The notes below the pieces were generated by a model. The model did no database searches. It saw only the letters and a program-made list of their open reading frames with translations, and was not told where the DNA came from. From Oceanirhabdus sp942490885 (GTDB lineage: Bacteria; Bacillota; Clostridia; Clostridiales; Clostridiaceae): DNA of 64,000 bases. The translations under genes and the position numbers were made by a program. Shown here one piece after another: positions 9,201 to 16,231 of this stretch. The stretch is from contig CALNYT010000002.1 of NCBI GenBank assembly GCA_942490885.1, positions 3,968,001 through 4,032,000 on the forward strand, in the 5' to 3' direction. How positions within the stretch are numbered: position 1 is the first letter of the stretch; the number at the start of each line of letters is the position of its first letter.

Positions 9201-10933
9201 GTTCCATCTGTTTTTATTTTATATAATCTGCTAGAGTCCTTATCATTACTGTAGTATATCCAGTCATCTACCACATTAAAGAAGTATCCTCTATCAAATT
9301 TCGAAACTACACTTTTTAAATCTTGAGTTTCTTTTGATCCATCAGTCTTGACCTTTCTTAACTCACCTTTATTATTAGTGTAATATACCCAATCATCAAC
9401 TACCTGAATGGAGCTTGCGCCTTCATCACTTAACTTCTTTCTATATGTCCCATTAGTATTAACTGAATACACCTTGTAATGATCATTTATGTTACTGTAG
9501 TATATCCACTCTCCAACATAATTTAAGAAAAACGCCTCATCTTTTACTTGAGTGCTTATTGGAATTCCATGTTTTTCTCCTTTATTATCTGTAGTTACAT
9601 CACTACCATCTTTTTTTATTCTTGTTATACGACCATTATCCGAATAATTACTATAATAAATGTAATCTCCTACAATTGTAAGAAATGCAGAATACTCGTC
9701 ATTAAGCTTCTGATTACTAGATCCATCACTCTTTATTCTATATAGTTTAGCCTTATCGCTATAATTACTATAATATACCCATTCATCCGCAACATTTATA
9801 TACTGAGCGAAATCATCGCTTATTACACTATGGAATATACCGTTAGTATCATATTTATACAGCCTGTTGCTATCTCCAGTATTATTATAGAAGATATATC
9901 CATTTTCATCAGCTGTAACGTATCCATTATTAACTATATTCCCAGCCGAGTTTCCTTCTCCTTTTTTAGGATAAAGTTTAATTTTAATATTATATTTTCC
10001 TTCAAAATATGAATTAATAGTCCCTTCTCCTAATTTAGTCATAGAACTACTAAATATTTTGATACCTTCTCTAGCATCAGTAGAAGTATAAATTATTGGT
10101 TCGCCAATTTTATAATATAAATTACTATTATCTACCTTGTAATAACATGCACCATCTATCCAATTGGCTTTTTCTACATTCATCACAAGAACTTTATCCG
10201 CATTGCTATTTAAATTCACACTTATTTTAACATCAATACTCGGATAAGCAATTTCAAACAATGCCTTATCTTTATTCCAAGCATATAAAGTCTTGTTTCC
10301 ATCAGCATCAATATACTCCATAGGCTTATTTATATCATATTCTACAGGTTTAGTATTTCCATCTATAAATTTATCCCCTAATATATCCTTCACCTTATCA
10401 GTGGCTTGTTCATAAACATAAAATATAGAATGTTCCCCTCTAAGAATATCATTTTTTATCTGAGAATTTTTCACCAAATAATCCATAGAATAAGCTGTAT
10501 TACCTATTACTAGTATTCCATCTTCATATGGAAGCCCTGCATATAGGTTTCTCACTTTAAATTTTATAATTTTTCCTTCTTTAAGTTCTTTACCATCTTT
10601 TCCCTTAATTTTCGGACTTATAATCAACTTATAGTCTTTCCCTTGCACATAACTTTTTACAGGTTTAACATAAACTATTTTCTTATCTTTCTTGTCCACT
10701 TCAATCTTAATAGCTACATTTCGATTAAATTTATCTACAACCTTAATATTACTGTATAGTGAATATTTATCCACTTCTCTGCTAAATTTTATCTTCCACT
10801 CCTTGTTCATAGGTACACTTCCAGCATCTGTAGTATTATATACATCATTTGCAGCATAACTATCAACATAAATAGAGCTAATGCAAACTATTAAGACTAT
10901 ACTCATTATTAGGTATTTATACACTCTCTTCAT
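6212..10933 (-). CDS. Giant secreted protein: Ig-like N-terminus plus DUF5050-type propeller
   Basis: About 1573 residues. The N-terminus has a signal peptide (VYKYLIMSIVLIVCISSIYV, ending near Ala-Ala-Asn). An SbsA/Big_5 Ig-like domain follows (MNKEWKIKFSREVD... around residues 40-140). Between about residues 340 and 640 there are at least six repeats of the pattern WVYYSN...LYRIKSDGS, the DUF5050-type beta-propeller repeat. The rest is strand-rich and Ig-like, with a short coiled coil around residue 1270 (ERDAVEKKRKDIETMIK). No SLH, CWB2 or LPXTG anchor was seen. The ATG at 10933 has AGGAGG at ideal distance; an in-frame ATG at 10952-10954 lies upstream of that site. Probably a cell-surface structural or adhesive protein; the binding partner is unknown. 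Confidence 0.75.
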   Translation of the reverse strand: MKRVYKYLIMSIVLIVCISSIYVDSYAANDVYNTTDAGSVPMNKEWKIKFSREVDKYSLYSNIKVVDKFNRNVAIKIEVDKKDKKIVYVKPVKSYVQGKDYKLIISPKIKGKDGKELKEGKIIKFKVRNLYAGLPYEDGILVIGNTAYSMDYLVKNSQIKNDILRGEHSIFYVYEQATDKVKDILGDKFIDGNTKPVEYDINKPMEYIDADGNKTLYAWNKDKALFEIAYPSIDVKISVNLNSNADKVLVMNVEKANWIDGACYYKVDNSNLYYKIGEPIIYTSTDAREGIKIFSSSMTKLGEGTINSYFEGKYNIKIKLYPKKGEGNSAGNIVNNGYVTADENGYIFYNNTGDSNRLYKYDTNGIFHSVISDDFAQYINVADEWVYYSNYSDKAKLYRIKSDGSSNQKLNDEYSAFLTIVGDYIYYSNYSDNGRITRIKKDGSDVTTDNKGEKHGIPISTQVKDEAFFLNYVGEWIYYSNINDHYKVYSVNTNGTYRKKLSDEGASSIQVVDDWVYYTNNKGELRKVKTDGSKETQDLKSVVSKFDRGYFFNVVDDWIYYSNDKDSSRLYKIKTDGTENTRLTLEPVTYINIAYNTIYFVSKGKMYTVPIDTNGRIRPIAVQKVESDKKVVQVDDVKVIVPYDEVNDTIETLEARYLPPKVSGIMSDNRLQRFVVQWDKKNVGIRDGVRTYKGKLIGYNQYIELTMRIPSEMLNETTTIAIFNNAGARNGYIEVYSNPVQGDEANIPPKLREGDELKIYADKDLTKLLRTTTVSRQGIHNKGIFQSVELDRYGTKKYYLTIKRQGKAESKGTEFTVGEAPGITNHNRLPVRDIDDVGLGIDGRDFNIQEMKTTKNKTVEWSRIYLAIKGRQLNLQSDNLVPFDSNVVSDGAWIGRRYQDSSLDDKVNYPDKERMNQDSFGNLLMGTNYDLFLVSKYSDAASPDNRGKSPNIIGWASSEPASITVKSEGLPYDPGLNTETKRYGETITLQITPKPGETAYLIPVWESKFDDPEYDNYIKNTWLNQVRTKNPATGEVTTTWLEEAKVWLKENGQWPFSETGKYKEAVENGYVTKLEGDGSSRNIQVPTGFKYQPYSDGKTEDERIEMANSKYYAPNIKYKLVIINEIGVSSVSNGTLTVDNQPPVVARSVIEENNIENDIMYIKCGEPIQFQSRYESSDIYIYNKSSHNLDNVQMLEDAVAVGEAYKFSVLSGVTTPLPTDELKPYYDKNSPNAYRAKYKVWVADEVGNVKQIEPVMVYVELDKLKQVQEDLKRGIAENRVLEIERDAVEKKRKDIETMIKIIEDPNGKDVITQRSIDIMVDQAIELMMQMGIPHVNEDKHLGIYDQTLMVRKFLDKLRLYGSKNSAANLEGLRERIWLPTEYGYQKIPGAPYDYANGDYKINIVWSIYINGEEKATNLIDIRDPNNMGVVNRPDGQDQRLKLKATCTNAETGGEMTTIEYDITIKARKFLTLVTTPSSDKATIVLEGVQVNSENDIIVQPIVHEGLTYTFTVTPNTNLVDWNIIVNQPVGTVTNPAEIPIKITIDGITLDNQVKLKIPIGVAKPTIIYNSDSN

Positions 10934-11044
10934 ATCATACATCCCTCCTACCATATTTATCGAATTTATTCATTGATTCTTAATATGAAAACTTTTGGTA
11001 ATAGCGCTTTGTACAAAGCACTAGTTAAAAATTTATTACCAAAA

Positions 11045-11077
11045 AGAATTGATGAAATTCAATCGATTTCATCAACT
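11045..11077 (-). terminator. Rho-independent terminator of the SLAP-domain gene
   Basis: On the minus strand TTGATGAAAT pairs with ATTTCATCAA and is followed by TTCTTTTT. It lies about 30 bp after the stop of the gene at 11105. A second small palindrome (GCTTTGTACAAAGC, around 11007-11020) lies just beyond it. Confidence 0.75.
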
Positions 11078-11104
11078 CTTATTAAAAATTATTCACTTTT
11101 GGTA

Positions 11105-11941
11105 TTATTTTTTAAAGACTACCTTGCACTTGCTTATATCAGCATCCTTATCCATAATTCTTTCTGAAGTTAAGTTGAAATTATATACTCTTGCCTTAAA
11201 TGGATTAACACTTATATTCTCAATATCAAATACTCCTCCAGCAACAAATTTGTCTTCTTCATCTAATACTGTAATAGGAAGTGTGTTAAGCTTAATTGAC
11301 CTATCCGCCCCATTACATATTACTAATATAATTGAAATCGATCCATCATTTTCTTTTTTGATTCCATATGTTAAGATTTTAACTTCACCTAGATTAATAA
11401 GTGACTTTGCTCTTAAAAATTCTTCAAATTCATTACGTACCTCTGAGGATAGCTGTTTTGGAAATTCTTCATATTCAACCTTAACTGTTTTGACAATCTC
11501 AACTGAATTTTCAAATTTTATTTTCCAATCATCTTCTGAAATCTTATCTACAAATATATTTTCTTTATCAAAATAAATTTTACTTGGTCTTCCCCCCATA
11601 GATGGAATTATTCCCACATCACTCATATTAAACATTTGACGAGCAAGTACTTTATTATTTTTATCTACAATAACTAAAGAAACTAAGTTTAAAGAAACTT
11701 CTTTTGAAATTCCATTTCTTATATACACATTTACTTCTAATTTATCACCCATATCATATGCATAGATTCCGTTAATTGAAACTTCCCCTTCTTTTAAAGG
11801 TGGCAATTCTGCTAATTCATCACTCAACATGCCTTTCTGAAATTCAGACATAGTATTTTCATCTACCTCTTTAAGCGACAAGTTTATATCAACTTCTTTT
11901 TTCACATCTTCATTATTAGTCTTGTTTTTTAATTGACTCAT
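11105..11941 (-). CDS. SLAP-domain protein, two tandem domains
   Basis: A 278-residue protein without an obvious signal peptide, containing two copies of a strand-rich domain. The first covers about residues 45-160 (GEVSINGIYAYDMGDKLEVN...) and the second about 180-278 (LGEVKILTYGIKKENDGSIS...), each ending in a phrase like NP.KARVYNFN or RPSKIYFD. This pattern matches the SLAP domain known from S-layer assembly and accessory-Sec-associated proteins of Firmicutes. No SecA2 or SecY2 is in the window. AGGAGG precedes the ATG. It is divergent from the XRE-recombinase operon and close to the S-layer-like genes, so a role in surface-protein assembly is likely but inferred. Confidence 0.7.
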   Translation of the reverse strand: MSQLKNKTNNEDVKKEVDINLSLKEVDENTMSEFQKGMLSDELAELPPLKEGEVSINGIYAYDMGDKLEVNVYIRNGISKEVSLNLVSLVIVDKNNKVLARQMFNMSDVGIIPSMGGRPSKIYFDKENIFVDKISEDDWKIKFENSVEIVKTVKVEYEEFPKQLSSEVRNEFEEFLRAKSLINLGEVKILTYGIKKENDGSISIILVICNGADRSIKLNTLPITVLDEEDKFVAGGVFDIENISVNPFKARVYNFNLTSERIMDKDADISKCKVVFKK

Positions 11942-12011
11942 TTTATAAATCCTCCTGTCATATTATCACTACTTCTATTGAATTATATTTTAAATATTGA
12001 AGTGATTTCTC

Positions 12012-12117
12012 TATAGAGATATCTCAGCCCATTATTTGATTTATACAATCACAAAAACGCAGAACCATCGATATTTTGATATCTGTATAAATCAAATTTC
12101 ACGGTAGAATCTCTATA
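12012..12117. repeat. Nested inverted-repeat element, copy 1
   Basis: Outer arms TATAGAGAT (12012-12020) and ATCTCTATA (12109-12117) enclose inner arms TTTGATTTATACA (12035-12047) and TGTATAAATCAAA (12084-12096). Copy 2 at 12255-12359 has the same outer arms, nearly the same inner arms and almost the same spacings, but unrelated sequence between the arms. It may be a recombinase or regulator target, or a structured RNA; direct evidence stops at the repeat pattern. Confidence 0.8.
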
Positions 12118-12254
12118 AATACTAGTAATAGTATTATACCATAAAATAAATAACTAACTTTTAACTTTCCGTAAAAGTGTATTAATTTTTTTTTATTGTG
12201 AATAATTTAATAATAATAAATATTATCCCAACTGGAACTTTTTATTTTTTAATA

Positions 12255-12371
12255 TATAGAGATTCCAATACGAAAATTTATTTATACTTGTTCCAAAATC
12301 TCAGCGTATCAATGAGTTATGGACACGTATAAATAAAGATTTGAGTTGTAATCTCTATAATAGAGATTACA
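12255..12371. repeat. Nested inverted-repeat element, copy 2, with a 25-bp palindrome
   Basis: Outer arms TATAGAGATT (12255-12264) and AATCTCTATA (12350-12359); inner arms TTTATTTATAC (12277-12287) and GTATAAATAAA (12327-12337). The right outer arm is itself half of a perfect palindrome spanning 12347-12371, with 12-base arms around a central A. Confidence 0.8.
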
Positions 12372-12441
12372 CTGATTAATTTATGCATTTCTCACAATGT
12401 TACATTTTCGTGAATTGATACGTTGACTATTTTGCACTTTT

Positions 12442-12505
12442 TTGTTATTATTCATAAAGTACTGGTATAATTAGAAAATAAATTATATTACTGAATACTT
12501 TATGA
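12442..12505 (+). promoter_or_regulatory. Promoter and operator-like repeat of the XRE-recombinase operon
   Basis: TTGTTA (12442-12447), an 18-base spacer and TATAAT (12466-12471) with an extended -10 (TGG before it) form a sigma-A type promoter. Inverted arms TCATAAAGTA (12452-12461) and TACTTTATGA (12496-12505) flank the -10, the geometry expected for autorepression by the XRE protein encoded 30 bp downstream. Confidence 0.65.
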
Positions 12506-12534
12506 CCAATTCCACGGAAAGGCTAAGATAACTT

Positions 12535-13044
12535 ATGGATATAGGAAAAAACATTCAAAATTTAAGAAAAAGACTTAACATGACACAACAGGATCTTGCT
12601 GACTGCATTGGATTAAGCAGATCTGCAATTTCACGTATTGAAGGCAAAGCTTCTTCGGATACAGAGTTATTAGAAGTTATAGCTGAAACTTTTCATATTC
12701 CTTTAATATCTTTAATATCAGATACCGACACTTTTACTGATGAAAATTTACATAGTATAAATGATAGTAAATCTATTCGTGATTTACATACAAATAGTAT
12801 GCAAATGTACAGAAAGTTACCTGATAGAATGAAAACTTTGAGTAGAGCTATGGGCTTAGAGGTTTATAAAGAAATCCTAGAATGTGAAAATAGAGCAGTA
12901 TCAAATTTTGCAAAAATACTTCAAAAAAATATTGTATCCATTTTTTATGAAGATAATAATCTATCGGCAGAAAAATTCATTAAGTTTATAGATTCCTGTG
13001 CTTCAGATTGGATATCTAATAATAGTACATATTCAAATAAATAA
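12535..13044 (+). CDS. XRE-family transcriptional regulator
   Basis: A 169-residue protein with an N-terminal lambda-repressor-like helix-turn-helix. Residues 6-60 (IQNLRKRLNMTQQDLADCIG, then LSRSAISRIEGKASSD) carry the TQQDLA and SRSAISRIE helices. The C-terminal half has no familiar catalytic motif and is probably for dimerisation. A GGAAAGG site precedes the ATG at some distance. It is the first gene of a three-gene cassette with a tyrosine recombinase (45 bp downstream) and a further DNA-binding-like protein. Control of the recombinase and of its own promoter is inferred from the operator-like repeat flanking the -10. Confidence 0.85.
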   Translation: MDIGKNIQNLRKRLNMTQQDLADCIGLSRSAISRIEGKASSDTELLEVIAETFHIPLISLISDTDTFTDENLHSINDSKSIRDLHTNSMQMYRKLPDRMKTLSRAMGLEVYKEILECENRAVSNFAKILQKNIVSIFYEDNNLSAEKFIKFIDSCASDWISNNSTYSNK

Positions 13045-13088
13045 ATTTAAAGTATATAAAACATAAAAATAAGGAAAGGAAAATGTGA

Positions 13089-13949
13089 ATGCTACTACAC
13101 AAGGTTATAGAAAATTTCAAACATAATTTAATTCTCACTGATAAAAGTAATGAAACCATAAAATCATATACTTCAGATTTATTAACCTTTGAAAACTTTA
13201 TTGATAGAAAATATAATTGTCCAATGTATATAACAGATATAAAAGCACATGACATAGAAGATTATTTATATTCCTTAAAGCTGAAAAATCTTTCAACCGC
13301 CAGTAGAAGCAGAAATCTCTACACGCTAAGATCACTTTGGACTTACGCATATAAAAACAAATTATGCAAATGGAATATTGCTATGGAAGTTGAGCCAATT
13401 AAAATCCAAAAAAAAGAACGTACATATTTATCAACTGAAGAAGTGAATGAACTTACTAAATCTATTGATCACACTCTAATTAATCTAGTTATTCAAACAT
13501 TGTTCTACACAGGTATGCGAATCAGCGAATGTCTTAATTTAAAAATAGATGATGTTAATCTTCAGAATAAAATAATCTATGTAATTGCAGGTAAAGGTAA
13601 CAAGAATAGAAATATTCCAATTAATGACCACCTATTAATACTTTTAAAAGATTACCAAAATAATATGAGACCTGAAATTGACAGCAATTACTTCTTTGCC
13701 ACTAGAAAATCTGGCAAACTAAGTTCTGCTTATGTTAATCGTGTATTAAATGAAACGGTAAAAAGTCTAGGTTGGAGTAAACATGTTACTCCACATATAC
13801 TACGCCACAGTTTTGCTTCTAATTTAATAAAAAATGGCGTGAACTTAGTACATGTCCAAAAACTTTTAGGCCACTCTAATCTAAAAGTTACTTCAATATA
13901 TACACATGCTAATTTCGATGAATTAGGTGAATCAGTGAATACTCTATAA
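13089..13949 (+). CDS. Tyrosine recombinase (XerC/D-like integrase)
   Basis: A 286-residue site-specific recombinase. The N-terminal part (about 1-100) is a SAM-like core-binding domain (NETIKSYTSDLLTFENFID). The catalytic part has TGMRISE (Arg), AGKGNKNR (Lys), HILRHSF (His-x-x-Arg), LLGHSN (His) and the Tyr in TSIYTHANF near the C-terminus, so all active-site residues appear intact. It is not the chromosomal xerC context: neighbours are an XRE regulator and a third HTH-like gene, between a SLAP-domain gene and S-layer-like genes. Candidate targets are the inverted repeats at 12012-12371. It could be an invertase-type switch or the relic of an integrative element. Confidence 0.9.
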   Translation: MLLHKVIENFKHNLILTDKSNETIKSYTSDLLTFENFIDRKYNCPMYITDIKAHDIEDYLYSLKLKNLSTASRSRNLYTLRSLWTYAYKNKLCKWNIAMEVEPIKIQKKERTYLSTEEVNELTKSIDHTLINLVIQTLFYTGMRISECLNLKIDDVNLQNKIIYVIAGKGNKNRNIPINDHLLILLKDYQNNMRPEIDSNYFFATRKSGKLSSAYVNRVLNETVKSLGWSKHVTPHILRHSFASNLIKNGVNLVHVQKLLGHSNLKVTSIYTHANFDELGESVNTL

Positions 13950-13975
13950 AATACCAAAGAAAGAAGTGTGATTAT

Positions 13976-14824
13976 ATGTCCGAAAAATATTTAAATGAAA
14001 AATTCAACGAAAATAATTCTTTTAATGAACTTGCTGCAAGTTTAAATAGTTATAGCAAATCTAATTATGATGATAAATTTATTTTAAAAAGATTATTAGA
14101 AGGTTATACAAGAGATGATATTGCAGCTGAACTTCTTCATAAAAATTATAGAACTTTAGATATGTATATGAGGCGACGTGGTTATGTATGGGATAGTATT
14201 AAAGAAACTTATGTGCCTAAGCTTGAAAATTCATCTTGTGTAGAACCTACTCCTGCATTGAACAAGGTACAAAAGATTATAAATTTATTTAATGCTGGAA
14301 ATGATCCTATGGAAATAGCAAAAAAAGTTGGAATGAAGGATCACCGTGTTATGGCTGAGTATATGAAAAATAAAGGATACTATTGGTCAGCGGATAAGCA
14401 AAATTATTCGCTTGTAAAAGGGAAATATTCTAGAGAAAACACTGAAATTACACGTGAAAATAATGAATTTCCAAATCACAATAATGATTTAACGGAAGAG
14501 AATACAAGTTCAAAAGAATGCGCTACTTTCTCAAATATAGATAGATTACAAAATTTAATTCCTATGCTTGAAATGATTGATAAGCACAAAGATAAACTTG
14601 CTGAATTATTATCTACTAATGTTTCTAATACCATTCCTAGATATGTTATTGGAGGTATTACAATAACTAAGTCCTTGTGTATGTCCCACCCTCTTTCTGA
14701 ATTGATTAAAGATTTTAGCAGAGAAAAAAATATTAGTCAAAGAGAAATTTTCGAAGTGGCTATTATTGAGTTTTTAAATAAGTATGGATTTGAGAATGAA
14801 GTTAATTCTTTATTTTTAGGCTAG
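13976..14824 (+). CDS. Putative DNA-binding protein with duplicated HTH-like segment
   Basis: Not recognised as a named family. Of its 282 residues, two regions look like copies of one another: about 40-85 (LLEGYTRDDIAAELLHKNYR...MYMRRRGYVWD) and about 98-145 (LFNAGNDPMEIAKKVGMKDH...EYMKNKGYYWS). Each could form a helix-turn-helix followed by a conserved RGYVW or KGYYW turn. The C-terminus (about 220-282) reads like a ribbon-helix-helix or short helical domain (HPLSELIKDFSREKNISQRE). It starts 27 bp after the recombinase, so it is probably co-transcribed. A recombination directionality or repressor role is possible but unproven. Confidence 0.6.
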   Translation: MSEKYLNEKFNENNSFNELAASLNSYSKSNYDDKFILKRLLEGYTRDDIAAELLHKNYRTLDMYMRRRGYVWDSIKETYVPKLENSSCVEPTPALNKVQKIINLFNAGNDPMEIAKKVGMKDHRVMAEYMKNKGYYWSADKQNYSLVKGKYSRENTEITRENNEFPNHNNDLTEENTSSKECATFSNIDRLQNLIPMLEMIDKHKDKLAELLSTNVSNTIPRYVIGGITITKSLCMSHPLSELIKDFSREKNISQREIFEVAIIEFLNKYGFENEVNSLFLG

Positions 14825-14870
14825 TATAAGCCTGTTCCACTTAATAGTTTAAAGTGAACTTGTGAATTAC

Positions 14871-14922
14871 GAAGAATACCATGTAGATTCTGACTGAAGT
14901 CGGAATCTACATGGTATTCTTC
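14871..14922. terminator. Bidirectional terminator with 20-bp perfect stem
   Basis: Arms GAAGAATACCATGTAGATTC (14871-14890) and its exact complement (14903-14922) extend further into the loop by GAC/GTC pairing. It lies between the convergent genes ending at 14824 and 14946 and can end transcripts from both. Confidence 0.85.
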
Positions 14923-14945
14923 TTATAACACAAGCTTTAACTTTT

Positions 14946-15791
14946 TTACTTAAATCTATTCCATAATTCTCTTACTTTCTCTACTGATAATTTCGCAATT
15001 TTTGCAGATGTATCAATATCTAAACCTAATTTCAATGCCTCTATCGCAGCTTCTTCCCTTGCCACTTCTCTTCCTTCTTCTCTTCCTTCTTGTTTTGCTT
15101 TATTCAATGCACTTACTTTATCTTTCAAGATTTTACTTCTGATTTCATATAATGCTCTTTCTTCTTCATCATTACTTATTCTTACCAATTCATCTTTTGC
15201 TTCTTTTATCTCCTCAATACTCATTTCTAAATCCCTAACCTTTTCGCTTTCAGGATTTTTTAAAAATTCTGTCCATGCTACTAACATATCTTTTTCGTCG
15301 CTATTATCTTTTAATTTTGGTATTTCTATAAAATGTATTTCCATTACATCTGTTAATTCCTCACCTGTTTCTCTTTCTTTTAATCTATATCCATTATGAA
15401 ATTTCTCATTATTTAAATATTTAAAATTAAGAATATTAATGCATACCGTTCTTTTTAACTTAGAGTAATCTTCACCTTGACCAAGTTGTTCCTCATATAA
15501 TTTGCTCCAATAATAAAGACTTCTTTTAATCATATTATATTCATTCTTAAGTTGTATTTCTACATTAATTATCTCGTTATTACTAGTTTCAGCTCTTACA
15601 TCTAATCTTGAAAATTCATCTTCCAAAAAATGTTTTTCTATATCTGTATTTTTTATATCTACTTTTACTATCGGATTTTTAGGTTTCATTGTGGCATTCA
15701 AAAATGATATCAATACTCTAGGATGTTTTTCAGATCCAAATATTTTCTTAAAAACAAAATCTATTTTAGGGTCTAACAAGCCTTTTAACAT
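14946..15791 (-). CDS. Rpn-family PD-(D/E)XK nuclease/transposase-like protein
   Basis: About 281 residues. The start LKGLLDPKIDFVFKKIFG and the core LDVRAETSNNEIINVEIQL match the Rpn/PDDEXK_2 family, in which the Asp and Glu-x-Gln residues form a metal-dependent nuclease site. A C-terminal coiled stretch with repeated EGREEGREVAREEA is also typical. The ATG at 15791 has GAGGTGA upstream; a longer frame to 15842 lacks a ribosome site. Such proteins occur as mobile, multi-copy genes linked to recombination. Here it stands alone between the recombinase cassette and a truncated S-layer-like gene. Confidence 0.85.
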   Translation of the reverse strand: MLKGLLDPKIDFVFKKIFGSEKHPRVLISFLNATMKPKNPIVKVDIKNTDIEKHFLEDEFSRLDVRAETSNNEIINVEIQLKNEYNMIKRSLYYWSKLYEEQLGQGEDYSKLKRTVCINILNFKYLNNEKFHNGYRLKERETGEELTDVMEIHFIEIPKLKDNSDEKDMLVAWTEFLKNPESEKVRDLEMSIEEIKEAKDELVRISNDEEERALYEIRSKILKDKVSALNKAKQEGREEGREVAREEAAIEALKLGLDIDTSAKIAKLSVEKVRELWNRFK

Positions 15792-16231
15792 TTTTTTCAC
15801 CTCATTTTTATATTCTCTTATCTTAATATAATTATATACCACATTTTATCTTGTTTAAACTTTTATTATTTTAAAATTTATATTCTGTTTTTAATAAAAA
15901 AGAACTATCAAAATCTATTGTGATATTTTGATAGTTCTTTTTTTATATTCAAACAATCGAGACCAAAAAAATCTTCAGTTTCAAACATTTTTTGTCTTAA
16001 TACCTATTTTAATAAATATTATCAATATTTTTGTAGATAATTAAAGTATAATTTGTAATTGTTTAAATTTTATGGGACAACATTTATTTTTATAATATTT
16101 TTTCTTGTAAACAATATTATAACTTTATTAAATATTTAATGAAGTTATAGGAAAGCAATTTTGATTATTCGTTATGATAATATGCTAGTTACAAAGCCAT
16201 TTAAAAGACAACGACTTTGGACAAGCAATAG
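15792..16231. other. AT-rich interval with an orphan terminator
   Basis: No intact gene. A strong hairpin with flanking A and T runs lies at 15896-15945, although no rightward gene precedes it. The DNA from about 15960 to 16230 is AT-rich with no coding region I can support; the S-layer-like frame opens at 16232 without a start codon. Confidence 0.6.
15896..15945 (+). terminator. Orphan rho-independent terminator
   Basis: Arms AGAACTATCAAAAT (15901-15914) and ATTTTGATAGTTCT (15925-15938) are preceded by an A run and followed by TTTTTT. No rightward gene ends upstream, since the neighbour at 14946-15791 is leftward. It may be what remains after loss of a gene, or end leftward read-through. 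Confidence 0.7.

Larger units (their letters stand above)
11942..12534. other. 593-bp divergent regulatory region rich in inverted repeats
   Basis: No gene is visible. The region separates the leftward SLAP gene from the rightward XRE-recombinase operon. It holds two copies of a nested inverted-repeat element (12012-12117 and 12255-12359), a 25-bp palindrome (12347-12371), a further long-range inverted repeat (CGTATCAAT at 12305-12313 with ATTGATACG at 12414-12422) and a promoter with operator-like arms (12442-12505). Confidence 0.8.
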
